The translations under genes were made by a program, and so were the position numbers. The notes beneath the pieces were generated by a model that made no database searches, was not told where the DNA came from, and was given only the letters and a program-made list of their open reading frames with translations. DNA of 64,000 nt from Anastatus disparis (Eukaryota > Arthropoda > Insecta > Hymenoptera > Eupelmidae): assembly GCA_017163975.1 (NCBI GenBank), contig JAFFSR010000082.1, forward strand, positions 1,105,001 through 1,169,000, written 5' to 3'. Below are positions 27,060 to 37,067 of this stretch, piece after piece. Positions within the stretch are counted from its first letter, which is position 1, and every line of letters begins with the position of its first letter.

Positions 27060-27062
<3 letters not shown>
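25200..27062. other. Unassigned intergenic DNA
   Basis: No recognisable gene. A 96-aa minus-strand ORF at 25209-25499 has no motif I know. A small AT palindrome lies at 25733-25775. 25890-25990 and 26450-26580 are purine-rich (GATAGA/GAGAGA). Confidence 0.4.

Positions 27063-27126
<64 letters not shown>
27063..27126. repeat. (AT)n microsatellite
   Basis: A perfect AT dinucleotide tract of about 32 units. Confidence 0.95.
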
Positions 27127-27130
<4 letters not shown>

Positions 27131-28984
27131 TCATATGAGAAAGATTTAGAAAAAAAAGTTACTAAGTGAAATAGCGATACATAGAAAGAATAGTACTATC
27201 GATAAAATAAAACCTCTCTCTCTTTACTAAAAAGAAAAATTAATTAGATTTGTATTAGAATTGATAGCGATAAATTAGCGGAGGTCCAAGGTAGGCTATA
27301 TGTATAGCCACGTGGATACATAACCTAAAATTCGTTTTTTTTTTTTTATTATTTAAAGAAGTCCTTTTGACGTTAAATTGTGTAATATAGATTCATACGA
27401 ATTTCGTGAGTGAAGTAATCAAAGTGTAGTTTTATCAGTGCATTTTTTTCTTCTCCAACCTAACCTAAAACACGTAGTTTAGAAGTCAAAATTGGTGATT
27501 CAGTTATTGATTTCCTCTTATATCGATTAATAATTGAAATCGTGTTTCTCTGGTGAAAAAGTTTTTTTTTATCTTTCACTAGATTTTACTAGAGTAAATC
27601 TTAACTATCTATAATTTAAAATAAAACATAGTTGTTCATTTTAGATAATTCTTTTTCATTAAATTTTCCTTTATTTTTCGTGTTTATTGAGTTTGCGAAA
27701 TTAATTATCTTGAGAGTTGTTTAAATCATATAACTTTCATTTCAATTAAAAGGAAAAGTTAATACACGTAGATAGTGGTAACAAGGCTCATAAGAACCAT
27801 CTTATATATGTATATACATAAATAAAGATTCATTAGAACAAGGTAGATAGTGAGACCAGAGTAACTCTGAGGAGAGATACGACGCTAGCGCCACCAACTG
27901 GAGGATTGCGTGATCTGAGATACGTACTGCTATTTCAGCCCTTACCCATACATAACCTAAAATATATATTGAGCACGTGTTGCACCTGTTGTTCAATTTT
28001 TGTATTATTAAGTTATAGTTAAATTATTAGTATTGCTTAATAGTTTAAAATTAATAGTTTTCTTTTATAATTTAACATATTATAATTAAATTCAATAGTT
28101 TTTTTTTCACATAACCTATAGTTACCCAAAGAACTTACTTTATAGAGAAACTTACACACCGTCTAAGTTTAACTTCTTTTAAGTAATTTATTTAACATTT
28201 ATTTAGTTGATTTTATCCTTGTGTACTTTGTAAAATAGTGTTTAATTTTAGAACGAATCCGAAATGAATTTTTTAATATATAAAATTTTTTTTTCGAATT
28301 TTCGCTCTTGAATTATAAAAAATTTTACTCAAACGTGTTTATTCTCGTGTATTTTGAGGTTAAAAGCACTTTATAATTTTTTTTCATTCAAACAACCAAC
28401 ATAACTTTAAAGTAGGCTTAAAGATCTTCAATTTCCTTTTTTATAAAAGTTTCTAGGTGCTTCTGATACTGAAATATGGCCATTTGAATTTGATAAGAAA
28501 TTCGTAGAATAAAATCTGTAAACATGGTGAGCATGCAATTGACTATCAACTCCCTTTGATCACAAATTCAGTTTCAAAGCACATAGAAACGGTCTAAGTA
28601 AAGCAAAATGAAGGTCTTAATTTCAACAAAAAAGTGGCACTAGGTGTCTTTCGCACAGTCAGAGTTATGAAATTAGTAAATACCCATATAGAAATAATTT
28701 TCGTAAATATCTATAAATATCTGTAAATATCTCTAAATAACTGTTAATAATTAATCAAAAGTATTGAGACTGAAACATTAATAAAAGTAATTTACACTTA
28801 TTTATTATTATTTACAATTATTTATAGTTATTTAGTTATTTACGATTACTAACTGATTGTAAAAGTTATTTGCTATTATTTACAAACACTTACAGTTACT
28901 TACTCTTAATTACTATTATTTACAATTTTAAAAATTTTTAGGTAAGTAGATAGTATTGGTTGTATTAAAGAAATGTTAAATTTT
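27127..28984. other. AT-rich intergenic DNA
   Basis: No gene recognised. The phrase ATAACCTAAAAT occurs at about 27317 and 27950, and CCTAACCTAAAA near 27458; these are too short to call telomeric. Confidence 0.45.
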
Positions 28985-29255
28985 TTAATAACAAACACTT
29001 GTCAAGAAATTTAAAGTTTAAAATTCTTCCTTGTTCAGTCAAATTGGTATCCAGTAAAAATTTATATCCTTCCGGATGCAAGATAGGATATTTAAACAAA
29101 ACATACTGAAACGATTCCATTCATTTACTCAGTAGTTAATTAATGAGCATTCCTGTAGAAAGAAATGATGTGCATGTCTTGCTTCAACTGTTTGCAAGCG
29201 AAGAAGCTGCAGTTTCCTTGTTCGACAGTTTATCAACTCCTCGACTAATTTCTAA
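28985..29255 (+). repeat. Diverged direct duplication, copy 1
   Basis: About 250 bp similar to 29762-30010 at roughly 85-90 percent by eye. It contains a short ORF (29142-29279) including HVLLQLFASEE that is also partly kept in copy 2. No known domain. Confidence 0.7.
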
Positions 29256-29761
29256 TTGTAAGAATGGAATTTCATACTAATAGCTTTTATGGATTCACAA
29301 TAAATAAATAAAAATAAATGTTCAAAAAGTAAGAAATTAATTTCAAATTTGATTGGAGACGATGAGTTAATAAAATTATGAAATCATAAAAAGCTTTGAT
29401 TACGTAAACAAGTATTCATAGAAAACAAACATTATGTCATCTAATACAATTATTATTCACAAATATTACAAATTTAATCAAACATTCTCAAGTGTTATAA
29501 AGCATATGACTAATGGATCATGTCTTTTTTTTAATTAAATCATGTCTAAAAGTATAATATTTGTAATAATTAAAAAATTAATATTCAAAAATAAATTATG
29601 TTATGGAATCATAAATAATGTTGAAGCTGCTAAGATTAGATAGCAGGTGCAAGCTACCAACAGAGTAAAATAGAGTAAAATTCCTTTATTTGCCACTAAC
29701 AGAACCATGGATGCTATATGGATGATTATATCGAGGAGATGTAAATATTGGAATACTGGAA

Positions 29762-30010
29762 TAACAAACACTCGTCAAGAAATTTCAAGTTTACAATTCA
29801 AGGGTCAAATTTATATCCAGTAAAAATTTATATCCTTTCGGATGCAAGATAGGATATTTAAACAGAAGCATACTGGAACGAGTCCATTTATTTACTGAGT
29901 AGTTAATTAATAAGCATTCGTATAGAAAGAAATAAGATGCATGTCTTGCTTCAACTGTTTGCAAGCGAAGAAGTTACAGTTTCCTTGTTTCTCAGTTTAT
30001 CAACTCCTCG
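29762..30010 (+). repeat. Diverged direct duplication, copy 2
   Basis: Second copy, about 775 bp downstream in the same orientation. The HVLLQLFASEE peptide is preserved although a stop occurs just upstream and another about 20 codons after it. It may be the 3' end of an unidentified repeat or gene. Confidence 0.7.
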
Positions 30011-30797
30011 ATAAGTTGCAGATACTGAAGTTGATCTGGGCTTTTATGCTGCTGTTAAAATAGCTATTCATGGAGCCCGTACACATAACTCTGATTCATA
30101 ATTGATTAATTACAACAATAATTTTATAAATCATTAATTTATGTAAAATTTTATTAAAAATAATTGAATAAAATTATGTAAATGTTGAAAACAATGGTTC
30201 TGTCAACTATTAGATTTAGAGGCACTCATTATGTCATACTAACTTTATTAAAATTAGTATAATTATTCATAATAGAAAAATTAGAAGTTTATTCAAGCAT
30301 GAAATTTGTAGATCATGTTTCTTTCAAATACATGCATATTTATATATTTAATAAATAAAAAGTTGTATTAAAACATAGTTTATGTATTACAATTCTAAAT
30401 TTAAATTGTATTGGAATTAATGTAGTTAATTATTTTCAGAAAAATCATAAATTTTCTCAAAAGTTTTAATAATGAAAAATTATAAAAGTTTGATGTTATA
30501 TTATTTGAAGTTTTAAATAAAGAACAAATTTTGCTTTATTTTTTAATTTTATAATTATATATAATTATTAAAATTTATTTCCAATTCATTTTTTATACAA
30601 TTATATATTTCACAGCATAATTCAAATTAAAATTTAGTTTTAATTGATCTTTTTTATATAATTATAAACTTGACAGGATGATTAAAAAATTTTGATGCCG
30701 TTTTACCAACAGAGTGCAATTGACGAAGTTGCAAGGATTCATGATTCGAAACTCAATGTACAATTCATAGTTCGCTTACGCCATAGACAGTAGATAA
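30011..30797. other. AT-rich DNA, no genes seen
   Basis: No ORFs or structured repeats stand out. Confidence 0.5.
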
Positions 30798-31012
30798 GCT
30801 ATGGGGGTTCTGGCCCAAGTGGGCCCGAACCCCCATAGCATTTCTGGGCTACCGGTGCTATTGCACGACTGTCCCAATACCCCAAGTGGGCTAGAAGCCC
30901 CCAAGGTTTCTGGGCCACCTGTGCTATTGCACGACTGTCCCAATAACCCGAGTGGGCCAGAACCCCCATAGCATTTCTGGGGCCTACCTGTGCATGGCTG
31001 TCCCAAAAACCC
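30798..31012. repeat. GC-rich minisatellite, ~84-bp units
   Basis: About 2.5 copies of a unit containing GACTGTCCCAATA, CCCAAGTGGGCC and AACCCCCATAGCATTTCTGG. It is strikingly GC-rich compared with its surroundings. Gly/Pro/Ser-rich minus-strand ORFs here are by-products. Confidence 0.85.
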
Positions 31013-31168
31013 AACGCTGGACGAAGCAATATCCGCGAGCGCTATGCCCTACCTACTATTGGAATTTTTGAAATATTTTTTATATTATAATTTTTTATAC
31101 TTAATATTCGATGATGGAGTTTTGGATGATTGCTGCATGCTGGAATATTTTTCATCTACATATTCTTT

Positions 31169-31276
31169 TCAGTTTACATTTTTCTTCCGTCTGCTACGAA
31201 GAAGCGGGGTATACTCTGAACAATTTTGATCAGAGGAGTTTCGATTTGAGGAATTTGAGGAGTTACCGCCTCCCAT
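31169..31276 (-). CDS. Short ORF with N-myristoylation-like start
   Basis: A 35-aa ORF beginning MGGGNSSNSS. Gly2 with Ser at position 6 fits an N-myristoylation signal. The rest is Asn/Ser-rich and ends in a basic tail (LLRSRRKK). It lies just past the stop of the flanking gene at 31340 and has its own TATA box and TCATTC initiator 30-60 nt upstream, which is the main reason to list it. It may be a first exon of a longer spliced gene, since GTAAAC follows the last lysines. No function can be assigned. Confidence 0.4.
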   Translation of the reverse strand: MGGGNSSNSSNRNSSDQNCSEYTPLLRSRRKKNVN

Positions 31277-31304
31277 GCTCGTTGAAGCCTGTCCCATTTG
31301 GGAA

Positions 31305-31338
31305 TGAATGTGAAATTGGAATGGATCTGCTATTTATA
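31305..31338 (-). promoter_or_regulatory. TATA box and TCATTC initiator
   Basis: On the minus strand TATAAATA starts at 31338 and a TCATTC motif places its A at 31305, 33 nt downstream. This matches the arthropod TCAKTY initiator. It precedes the ATG at 31276. Confidence 0.5.
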
Positions 31339-31339
31339 G

Positions 31340-32469
31340 CTACTCACACTCCATTTTCTCGGAAATACTCTCAGTGAGAAATTTTTTCATGAGTCTTACG
31401 TTGTGAAGCGCACAACCAGTTCTGTAGGCTCCATTATGGTGGGAGCAAACCGTGACAAGTTTGATCTTGTCTAGCGGTGAAAAGCCCATTTCTGCTACAT
31501 CGTGGACTTTGAACTTGAATCGTTCTAACCCCGCTTTCTTGATAGAGCCCATAACTAAGGGTGAAATCAGATGGAGCGGAAAATAGGCGACGGAACGTCA
31601 CAGAAGCTCAATTCCGCATCTTTGTATTCCGCCAACGGAGTAAAGACGACGTAATAGACGACATCAATTTTTATTTTGTTTAAAAAAATTATTAGTGCTT
31701 CAATAACCTCACGTAATATTTTTAATTTGCTTTCCACAGCTGTACTTTTAATTTCAATCAAACTTTTAAATTCTATTTTGGTTAACTATTTGTTTAAACA
31801 ATTTCAAAAAGTCTGTGACGCTTCTATTATCCCGTCAAATTTGTTTCCCTATATTCACATGGAGCGGAATAGAAGTTCTGTGACGTTGATTAGCAAATTT
31901 GTAATTAAAAAATAATTATGTTGATTGAAATATTTGGTTATAATAACAAACTTTATTTTATTTTTATAAAAAAAGAATCTCATTACAATAACAATAGGTG
32001 ATTATTTCCAACTTTTTTAACATTTTTGTTGTTAATTTAAAATTCGCGGATACATTTGTATGCTATTTTTAACAATTTTTCAGCTACATTCCGTGCCATG
32101 TGAACATAGGGAAAAAATTTGACGGAAAACAAGGCGACGGAATGAATGTTTTGTGACGTTCCGTCGTCTATTTTCCGCTCCATCTGATTTCACCCTAAGA
32201 CTCTACTAGCATCATGTGATGCCTCTCTAAGTAATTTTCCTATGTCTGTGTAAGCAATATTTTCTGAATCCCAAGATAGACCATGGTAATATTCTTCTAG
32301 CCATATGTTTTCTTTCTTGTACTTATCTGATAGTCGATGCCAAGGATAAGGCTTTTCGAATAAAAGTACAACGGGGTCAGAATTATCTTTCAGAGGAACT
32401 ATAGCTAATTCTTTGAGAATGTAGTCGTTGCCTGGCTGTTTAAAGCCTTGTATCCACCAAGTACTCCAT
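31340..32469 (-). pseudogene. Polinton-A flanking gene family, left copy (interrupted)
   Basis: Starts with MEY at 32469. After a small frameshift near 32449 it continues as a frame with ILKELAIVPLK, LLFEKPYPWHRL and LEEYYHGLSWDS, then a 637-bp insertion, then MGSIKKAGLERFKFKV and the Cys/His-rich tail (TVCSHHNGAYRTGCALHNV). The reading frame on both sides of the insertion is continuous if one TAA duplicate and the element are ignored. The right-end gene at 44765-45344 shows the same architecture, so the two are homologues. The family recurs near insect Polintons in my recollection; function unknown. The conserved Cys and His suggest metal binding. Confidence 0.6.
31559..32195. mobile_element. 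MITE with TAA target duplication (PIF/Harbinger type)
   Basis: 637 bp flanked by TAA (31556-31558 and 32196-32198), with TIRs of about 45 bp starting GGGTGAAATCAGATGGAGCG. A three-base TWA duplication is typical of PIF/Harbinger elements. There is an internal second inverted repeat (GTTTCCCTATATTCACATGG and a partner near 32110). It is non-coding; the ORFs inside are by-products. Confidence 0.85.
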
Positions 32470-32486
32470 CATGAATGAAACTCTTA

Positions 32487-32873
32487 TTAAGAGCAGATCG
32501 TATATCTCTGTCCTTTTCTAATCAAATAATTAATTTTTTGCAAAAACTAATAATTGTAGCAAATAATAAGGAGATAGCCTTATCTCGTATAATAAAAAGG
32601 AAGATTTTCTTTGACGAGGAAAAATTATTTTTATTGATTTATTTTGAAGAAAACCTTGAAAAACTTAAAAAATAGAGGGTAGGATGAACAATTCAGTTTT
32701 TCAAGGTTTTCTTAAAAACGAAGCGATAAAAATAATTTTTCCTCATAAAAGAGAATCTTGCTTTTTATTATACGAGATGGGGCTTTCTTCTTATTTTTTG
32801 CTACAATTATTAATTTTTTGAAAAAATTAATTTGTTGATTAGAAAAGGACAGATATACTCGACCTCCTCTTAA
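32487..32873. mobile_element. Palindromic MITE (TTAAGAG ends)
   Basis: About 387 bp folding on itself around 32675. The arms share TTTTCTAATCAA, CTCGTATAATAAAAAG and AGGAAAAATTATTTTTAT segments. It lies between the start of the flanking gene and the end of the capsid gene, so it probably displaced that gene's promoter. The target duplication is unclear. Confidence 0.75.
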
Positions 32874-32906
32874 CGATTCAGCTTTTTATAATGATTCCCC
32901 GACTAC

Positions 32907-34138
32907 TTACACAAGTTTTTGTACGTAACCGCTAGCGGCGCTGTACTGAACTACGCGATCGTGTAAGATTAAGCAGAAAGCAGAAGTTCCAGCTGAAAAA
33001 TTTTCTCTAGATTTAAACTCCAGCCGAACGTCTACAGGGGCGGTCTTTAACGATTCATTTTGTTTAGAACAATCGATGACGATTAAAGGTAAGTACTGTA
33101 TGTAATGTTGCTTTTTCAGCATGGGTTCGATATCTTTGTAGTAGTAAACACTTTGAAAGTTGGCGTACATATCATATAGCATGGCATATTGATTATAAGC
33201 AATATCTAAATTTAGATTTCCATATGGATAGTATTGGGGATTGAGAAACAGCGTCACATTACTGATGTCGCAATGATCGAAGCGACTCGCGTTGATGGTT
33301 CTCTGATTCTTTCGATTTGTTTGAAATCCCAGTATGACGAATCGAGGCTTTTCCAGTTGATTGGAAGTTTTGACGGTCCAAACGTGCATCGATGTTGTGG
33401 GAAGTAGCGGATACTCGTACAACTCCCAACTACGAAAACTCATATCGATCGGTTTATTCTTTTCAATATGATTTAATAGTTGAATCTTGTACGCACTTGA
33501 AACTACTACGTAAGGCATGAGCCACTCTATTCTAGTCAATTCAATCTTGAATTCTCAAACGCGTTAGCTCGAGCAGGGTCTGGTGCTGTTTGTAAGACAG
33601 CGTTTAAATCATTTCTCGATCTCGTTAAAATGAGCTCCTGTTTCACGTTGATTACAATTTTACGATAATCTTCAGTGAAGCCGAGAATCATGGCTAGAGG
33701 AATCGAAACATCAAAGTAACCTGCATTGTTGGTCAACTGCTGTGTTTCCTCGACATCGAGCCATCCTGTGTTTTCGATATTCAAGTTTTGACTGGGATTG
33801 AGCGAAACTCAACCTTTCATTAGAGTAGTCAAACCTACATTCTTACACTTATCTACTGCGTTAATCTCGTAGCGTATTTCCTCAAACATATGACAGATGG
33901 CGTTGTTAACTAATTTAGTATTAGTTACAGCAGCTCCATCAGCTTTCACTAGTCTACCATAAATATGTAGCGAACTGCGTGATGGTAGAAGACACAAATC
34001 TTGATGTTGAATGGCTGTACGAATTTCATCGCTGTTATTGAAGTTGGATGCTGAGTATGGTTGATGAGCGTGTATCTCGTAATGTTCAATTGATTTGTCA
34101 TACGTTACAGCTGACTTTATATTTAGAATATCTTCCAT
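32907..34138 (-). pseudogene. Polinton A major capsid protein
   Basis: Three pieces make one protein of about 410 aa: 33809-34138 (N-terminus, SLHIYGRLVKADG), 33536-33784 (AMILGFTEDYRK) and 32907-33539 (SFRSWELYEYPLLPT, RFVILGFQTNRK, APVDVRLEFKSRENF). This class of double jelly-roll capsid protein is widespread in insect Polintons and forms the main shell of the virion. An in-frame TGA lies at 33809-33811 and a small frameshift, apparently a two-base gain, near 33545. It follows the penton and the 52-aa ORF in a minus-strand late cluster. Confidence 0.75.
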
Positions 34139-34168
34139 TTTTCTGTAATTAACAAAAGAATAAACAAG

Positions 34169-34327
34169 TTATTTTCCACCAGGGGCGACTCGAAGGCCGA
34201 GACTCCTTAGAAACTGTATGTTTTGCCGTGTTAACGCTTTGTCTGCTCTTGGCCGACTGATGGTCAGTCGCCATATCGATCTGCTTTCATAGCCTTTTCC
34301 AACTTTGGAATTGAATACGATTCCCAT
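34169..34327 (-). CDS. Small basic ORF between penton and major capsid
   Basis: A 52-aa ORF (start MGIVFNSK, end RSLGLRVAPGGK) whose ATG overlaps the penton stop codon (TAATG). It is rich in Arg and Lys (about 12 basic residues). Position, tight coupling and an open frame in an otherwise decayed provirus suggest a real late gene, perhaps a small core or cement protein. No known motif. Confidence 0.45.
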   Translation of the reverse strand: MGIVFNSKVGKGYESRSIWRLTISRPRADKALTRQNIQFLRSLGLRVAPGGK

Positions 34328-35026
34328 TACGCTGGTTTCAGATGTAATCTGATGGTAATAATTTCTCCTTGAAAGTTAACAAGTTGTCCATCTTGATCGA
34401 CTATGCGTACTTGAATGTGATCTATGTTCTTGACGACGATCGGAAGGTAAATGACCTGTGAAGGAACTTCAATGATCTTATATCCTGGCGGTACTGCTGG
34501 AAAGAACTCGTGTATCGTGTGCACTCGTTGACCGTTTATATACCCACCGCAGGTAATATCGCACTCTATTCGTAAAGCGTCGACCTTCAAGATGGCTACT
34601 GGTAAATCAGAACTATAGTTAGCATATATGAGTGACGCCTGGTGCAAGAACGCGTTTAGCAAATCCCAATAAAGGTCCTATGGAATTTTTGGGTCGCAAA
34701 TCTATGGAAAGATTGCACTTTATTTCACTACGAAGAGTATTATTATTGGGTTTTATACTGATTGAGATATTTTTATGAGCCAATGTCTCGCTTAAAAAAT
34801 TCTCTATATCTTCGATCTCGTAACTACCTGTCGGTAAAGTGATTTCTTCTTTATCAACGTGAAATAGATTGCTACTTTCGTCAATATTTGGTATTGAATT
34901 AAAGATCATAAAGACAACTAAGCAAAGAACATAATTTTTGTTAGGAGATAGTTCGATCAGTGGAAAATATTGTGCTTCGAGTACGGATATTGTATCCGAA
35001 AGACTTAACGTTAACGATTCTTCCAT
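34327..35026 (-). pseudogene. Polinton A minor capsid (penton-like) protein
   Basis: 34619-35026 gives the N-terminal half (FPLIELSPNKNY, LPTGSYEIEDIENFL) and 34327-34662 the C-terminal half (VHTIHEFFPAVPPGYKI, IRLHLKP). One frameshift lies between about 34620 and 34660. Total near 230 aa. In Polintons the gene beside the major capsid gene encodes a single jelly-roll penton protein; size, position and the beta-rich sequence fit. A TATA box at 35080 precedes the start. Confidence 0.7.
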
Positions 35027-35070
35027 GATGACTGTTAAACTTATAATATCTTAATATTCACTCACTTCTC

Positions 35071-35080
35071 TCCTTATATA
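35071..35080 (-). promoter_or_regulatory. TATA box upstream of the penton gene
   Basis: TATATAAGGA on the minus strand starting at 35080, about 54 nt before the ATG at 35026 and lying inside the 3' end of the protease frame. Confidence 0.45.
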
Positions 35081-35439
35081 CGAAGAGCTCTGCTGAGAAA
35101 CTTTAGACAAAGATGGCCGCAGTTGAATGTATCGAAGTCTTGGTATCTCTGAGGGTTGTACTTAATTTCATCGATACCCAAGTATAGCATCAAATCTAGA
35201 GGTGGTTGAAGATCTCTAAAACTATCGAAATATACTACGTTATTTCCTCGCTTGCGGTAAGCTACCCAATGAGTTCCTGGCCCATCTGCATCATTAAGAT
35301 TGAATATAGCAGATTCACGATAATGAGGACCGCTTTTCGGTAATGCGTTGCGCATAAATACCCCTCGAAAGTTTGGAATTTTCAAAATTCTCGCATACTT
35401 GATTCGTCTTACTTCGTCAATCTTTTTTCTTTTAAATTT
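35074..35439 (-). CDS. Polinton A adenain-like cysteine protease
   Basis: The open frame of about 121 codons shows the catalytic His (GTHWVAY), the acidic residue (VVYFDSF) and the nucleophile Cys (FNCGHLCL) of adenain/Ulp1-type proteases, which process virion proteins. The FRGVFMRNALP block near the start is typical of the Polinton form. The frame is open from 35439, but no ATG precedes FRGVFM, so the start codon may be lost. It overlaps the end of the upstream small gene by about 30 bp. Confidence 0.75.
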   Translation of the reverse strand, partial: KFKRKKIDEVRRIKYARILKIPNFRGVFMRNALPKSGPHYRESAIFNLNDADGPGTHWVAYRKRGNNVVYFDSFRDLQPPLDLMLYLGIDEIKYNPQRYQDFDTFNCGHLCLKFLSRALRI

Positions 35440-35717
35440 TTACCATGGTAAGGTTTTAGACGAAGCCCGAGTCCTCTCTTACTTGGCTGTGAATAAACCC
35501 CTTTGCCGAGAGCTATTTCTTCCATTTTCTTATTATGTCTTTTCATCTTCTCCAGTTGCGAATAAGCTGCTTTAGAATCGTTGACTGCTTTAGCTATACC
35601 AGCAGCGCCACCTGCAATACCTACAACAGCACTCAGACCGGCAAATAATGGTATAAGGAATGGCAAGAATCCACCAACTTTCTTTGGAATCGGTAGTGTA
35701 CGTGGAATCTTGACATT
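35409..35717 (-). CDS. Hydrophobic small Polinton protein (GKGVYSQP type)
   Basis: The open frame runs from 35717 (no ATG at the start) through a hydrophobic, Gly/Ala-rich segment (FLIPLFAGLSAVVGIAGG) and a charged helix (QLEKMKRHNKKMEE) to a basic tail. Proteins with a GKG-Y---P motif after a glycine-rich helix are common beside the protease gene in insect Polintons. A membrane-active or core role like adenovirus pVI/pX is a guess. It starts right at the PLA2 gene stop. Confidence 0.6.
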   Translation of the reverse strand, partial: NVKIPRTLPIPKKVGGFLPFLIPLFAGLSAVVGIAGGAAGIAKAVNDSKAAYSQLEKMKRHNKKMEEIALGKGVYSQPSKRGLGLRLKPYHGKNLKEKRLTK

Positions 35718-36224
35718 TTACTTACCACCTGCTGCTTTAACAGCTCTACGTGCACCTTTCAATGCCGATAAAATGACTTTGTGAGCACACTTGTTGGGAA
35801 CTACAGAATTAGAGGCTGCTTTAATCACATTACTCAATGTAACGGTTGACTTCTTCTTCTTTCTCATCCCCATACCGAATGTTGATTTTAGTTTCATTGC
35901 TTTACTAACAGCAAAAGCAGCTGCTTTTTTACCTATGGATGCGTTCTTTGATTTTACTCTCTGCCAAGCTTTCTCTGCCAACACTTTGTCTGCAGTGTTT
36001 CTCGCTTCAATATTCTTACGATTTTGGGAATAAGCTATATCGTGTTCTTTACAAGCCTTGTCGAGAAGATTGATTCCTGGGTCACCTCAAGCTGATCGTT
36101 TAGCTTATTTCGTACGTGGTCCGCAGTACTGATATCCTGGAATATGAAGTTCGAATGGAAGATTGTTGATTATTTTATTGATAAAACCTCTACCACGTTG
36201 TCGCTGTTTATAATGTACGATCAT
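35718..36224 (-). pseudogene. PLA2-domain protein (parvovirus VP1-like), Polinton A
   Basis: A single frame of 169 codons from the ATG at 36224 contains HIPGYQYCGP (calcium-loop region), GDPGINLLD and ACKEHDIAYS, whose His-Asp pair is the phospholipase A2 catalytic motif. A Lys/Ala-rich tail follows. In parvoviruses and adintoviruses this domain opens endosomal membranes during entry. Two in-frame stops (TAA then TGA) fall between the calcium loop and the HD motif, near 36083-36103, so the gene is dead. Confidence 0.75.
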
Positions 36225-36264
36225 CACCCTATGAAGGTTACGTGAAGACTGATGCTTGCGCGAG

Positions 36265-36300
36265 TATATAAGGCCTCTATTTATACTAAATTGATCACTC
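36265..36300 (+). promoter_or_regulatory. TATA box and initiator of the ATPase operon
   Basis: TATATAAGG starts at 36265 and a TCACTC initiator has its A at 36297, a spacing of 32 nt. The ATG follows at 36326. It lies in the divergent gap between the PLA2 and ATPase genes. Confidence 0.55.
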
Positions 36301-36325
36301 TTGTTTGAGATCTAATAGCATCAAC

Positions 36326-37028
36326 ATGAATTTCAAAGAACACCCGGTTAAACTTCCGATCGTGAATTTTGATACGATAGTCGAGCAAGAAAAAAAGATA
36401 AAGAGACATGGAAACTTACTTCCAGATAGTATTCGAGCTATATTTTGTGGACCATCCAACTGTGGTAAAACAAACAGTCGACTTGCAATGATTACACATC
36501 CTAATGGACTGAGATTCGAGAATGTACATGTATACTCGAAATCACTGAATCAACCAAAGTATAAGTATTTGAAGGAACTCCTCGAGCCTATAGAAGGTAT
36601 ACAATATTTTCCATTCAGCGAACACGAGTCAGTAGTACCACCTGACGATGCCTTACCGAATTCAATAATGATATTTGACGATGTAGCTTGTGAGAAACAG
36701 GATAATGTGAGAGCATTTTTCTGCTTGGGAAGACAAGAATGTTGACTGTTTCTATCTCTGTCAATCTTATGCTCACGTACCGAAACATCTTGTAAGAGAC
36801 AATGTAAATTTATTGATAATTTTTCGTCAAGATGACGTTAACTTGAAACGTTTGTACGATGATCATGTCAATTCAGACATGACTTATACACAATTCAAAA
36901 GTCCATGTTCACGATGTTGGACAGATGATAAGTATGGTTTCTTGATGATTGACAAAGATAGTTCGATTAATGCCGGTCGGTATCGAAAGGGTTTCGACTG
37001 TTTTGCTATAAATATAACATACTCTTAG
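36326..37028 (+). pseudogene. Polinton A packaging ATPase (A32/FtsK-HerA type)
   Basis: Walker A is CGPSNCGKT (about residue 38) and Walker B is SIMIFDDV (about residue 110). The second half (36813-37028) has FRQDDVNLKRLY and a C-terminal beta region ending ITYS. These ATPases pump DNA into capsids of Polintons, adintoviruses and relatives. A frameshift at about 36735-36745, just after the Walker B segment, splits the gene. Confidence 0.8.
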
Positions 37029-37067
37029 AGCGGTCAACACTCTGTGATTGAACGTTTAATCGTCAAC

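Noticed and set aside
27450..27475. CCTAACCTAA considered as telomeric repeat
   Set aside because: Only two copies of the insect TTAGG-type unit, well within chance.
31567..31915. ORFs of 64 and 79 aa on opposite strands
   Set aside because: Contained in the non-coding TAA-flanked MITE.
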